A DNA stretch of 15,244 bases from Bacillota bacterium (GTDB lineage Bacteria; Bacillota; Clostridia; Lachnospirales; Cellulosilyticaceae). Below, in pieces: positions 14,973-15,244 of this stretch. Location of the stretch: positions 1 to 15,244 of the forward strand of contig JAEZKI010000017.1 in the NCBI GenBank assembly GCA_023415525.1, read 5' to 3'. Within the stretch, counting starts at the first letter, position 1. Each line of letters opens with the position of its first letter. The notes under the pieces were generated by a model. The model was not told the DNA's origin, made no database searches, and saw nothing but the letters and a program-made list of their open reading frames with translations. A program made the position numbers and the translations under genes.

Positions 14973-15010
14973 GTAGAAGTTACCTATTTCTATGAATAGC
15001 AATCTCCTAC
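14973..15010 (-). other. Long hairpin in the S10 leader
   Basis: In the minus-strand RNA GTAGGAG pairs with CTTCUAC, then TTGC with GUAA and TATT with AATA, separated by single-base bulges, giving 15 pairs including two G-U around the loop CATAGA. It starts about 25 bases after the predicted start of the long transcript. Confidence 0.55.
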
Positions 15011-15041
15011 GTCATCGTATGCCTTCGCCACAACATTCAAT

Positions 15042-15070
15042 ATTTTACTACATATTTTATTCTTTTGCAA
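15042..15070 (-). promoter_or_regulatory. Strong promoter with A-rich upstream tract
   Basis: TTGCAA (15070-15065) and TAAAAT (15047-15042) are 17 bases apart. On the minus strand they are preceded by a run of ten A residues within ATTAAAAAAAAAATAAAAAT, resembling an UP element as found at rRNA and ribosomal-protein promoters. It lies between the 5S terminator and the structured leader and is the best candidate for the main S10 promoter. Confidence 0.65.
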
Positions 15071-15109
15071 GACTTATTTTTATTTTTTTTTTAATAAAGT
15101 AAAATTCTC

Positions 15110-15152
15110 TAAATAATAAAACAGAGTTTCAAGCTATACGCTCGAAACTCTG
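15110..15152 (-). terminator. rRNA operon terminator after 5S
   Basis: CAGAGTTTC (15152-15144 on the minus strand) and GAAACTCTG (15130-15122) form a 9-bp stem with three further inner pairs, followed by TTTTATTATTT. It lies nine bases after the 5S end and should end the rRNA transcript. Confidence 0.8.
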
Positions 15153-15160
15153 ATATAATT

Positions 15161-15244
15161 CTGGCAGAGACTTACTTTCCCAGGCCGTCGCCAGCCAAGT
15201 ATTATCAGCACTGAGATGCTTAACTTCCGTGTTCGGTATGGGAA
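15161..15244 (-). rRNA. rrf: 5S ribosomal RNA (3' part, 5' part outside window)
   Basis: The minus strand reads TTCCCATACCGAACACGGAA, then GTTAAGCATCTCAGTGC and ends GGGAAAGTAAGTCTCTGCCAG, the conserved second half of bacterial 5S rRNA. About 84 of the usual 115-120 bases are visible; the exact 3' end near 15161 is estimated from the terminal-stem sequence GCCAG. Being on the same strand, it should be the last gene of an rRNA operon lying just upstream of the S10 operon. Its binding proteins L5 and L18 are encoded in this window. Confidence 0.93.

Larger units (their letters stand above)
14754..15036 (-). promoter_or_regulatory. Long structured leader of the S10 operon
   Basis: If transcription starts from the promoter at 15070-15042, the mRNA would carry about 280 untranslated bases before rpsJ. 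Positions 14921-15030 are about 44% G+C by my count (48 of 110), well above the AT-rich flanks. The leader contains a long hairpin (14973-15010), a second promoter-like pair (14926-14898), a hairpin followed by five T residues (14886-14841), and two mutually exclusive 6-bp hairpins just before the rpsJ ribosome site: GTACGT/ACGTAC (14768-14773 with 14785-14790) and GTTGTA/TACAAC (14772-14777 with 14788-14793). I see no convincing gene. This layout suggests a regulatory RNA, but I do not recognise the family. Confidence 0.55.

Noticed and set aside
14928..14999. A 23-codon plus-strand frame in the GC-richer leader segment
   Set aside because: It has no ribosome site, is very short, and covers the strand opposite a predicted RNA hairpin.

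Overview
This window is a ribosomal-protein super-operon of a low-GC, Gram-positive anaerobe-type bacterium, most likely a member of the Clostridia. The evidence is the AT-rich spacers, strong AAGGAGG-type ribosome sites, zinc-binding forms of S14, L36 and adenylate kinase, and the order secY-adk-map-(KOW protein)-infA-rpmJ-rpsM-rpsK. I cannot fix the genus from sequence alone; a Ruminiclostridium-like clostridium would fit. Every gene I can support lies on the minus strand, so transcription runs from high to low coordinates.

Reading in that direction, the window opens with the 3' part of a 5S rRNA (15244-15161) and its terminator. A gene-free stretch of about 370 bases follows. It holds a strong promoter, a GC-richer structured segment, a second promoter-like pair and a hairpin plus T-run that resembles an attenuator. 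Then come the S10 block (rpsJ, rplC, rplD, rplW, rplB, rpsS, rplV, rpsC, rplP, rpmC, rpsQ), the spc block (rplN, rplX, rplE, rpsN, rpsH, rplF, rplR, rpsE, rpmD, rplO, secY) and the start of the alpha block (adk, map, a KOW-domain gene, infA, rpmJ, rpsM and an rpsK cut by the window edge). There are 29 protein genes, including rpmD (59 aa) and rpmJ (37 aa).

The genes form one functional unit. Most build the 30S and 50S subunits. IF1 starts translation, SecY exports nascent proteins, methionine aminopeptidase trims N-termini and adenylate kinase balances adenylate pools. Within the S10 and spc blocks most genes are tightly packed, with stop/start overlaps at rplD-rplW, rpsC-rplP and rplP-rpmC.

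The unusual content lies in the spacers and in a few gene ends. Compactness is broken at five places, each with marked inverted repeats: before rpsJ, between rplB and rpsS, between rpsH and rplF, between secY and adk, and between rpmJ and rpsM. The rpmJ-rpsM spacer (about 455 bases) contains a GC-richer block that looks foreign to its AT-rich surroundings, next to a regular series of ATTC...GAAT palindromes. Six of the 29 genes start with TTG behind good ribosome sites. L22 has an N-terminal extension of about 47 residues and L23 a C-terminal extension of about 23. No novel enzyme or defence system is visible. The best candidate for undescribed biology is the structured leader between the rRNA operon and the S10 operon, followed by the rpmJ-rpsM insert.
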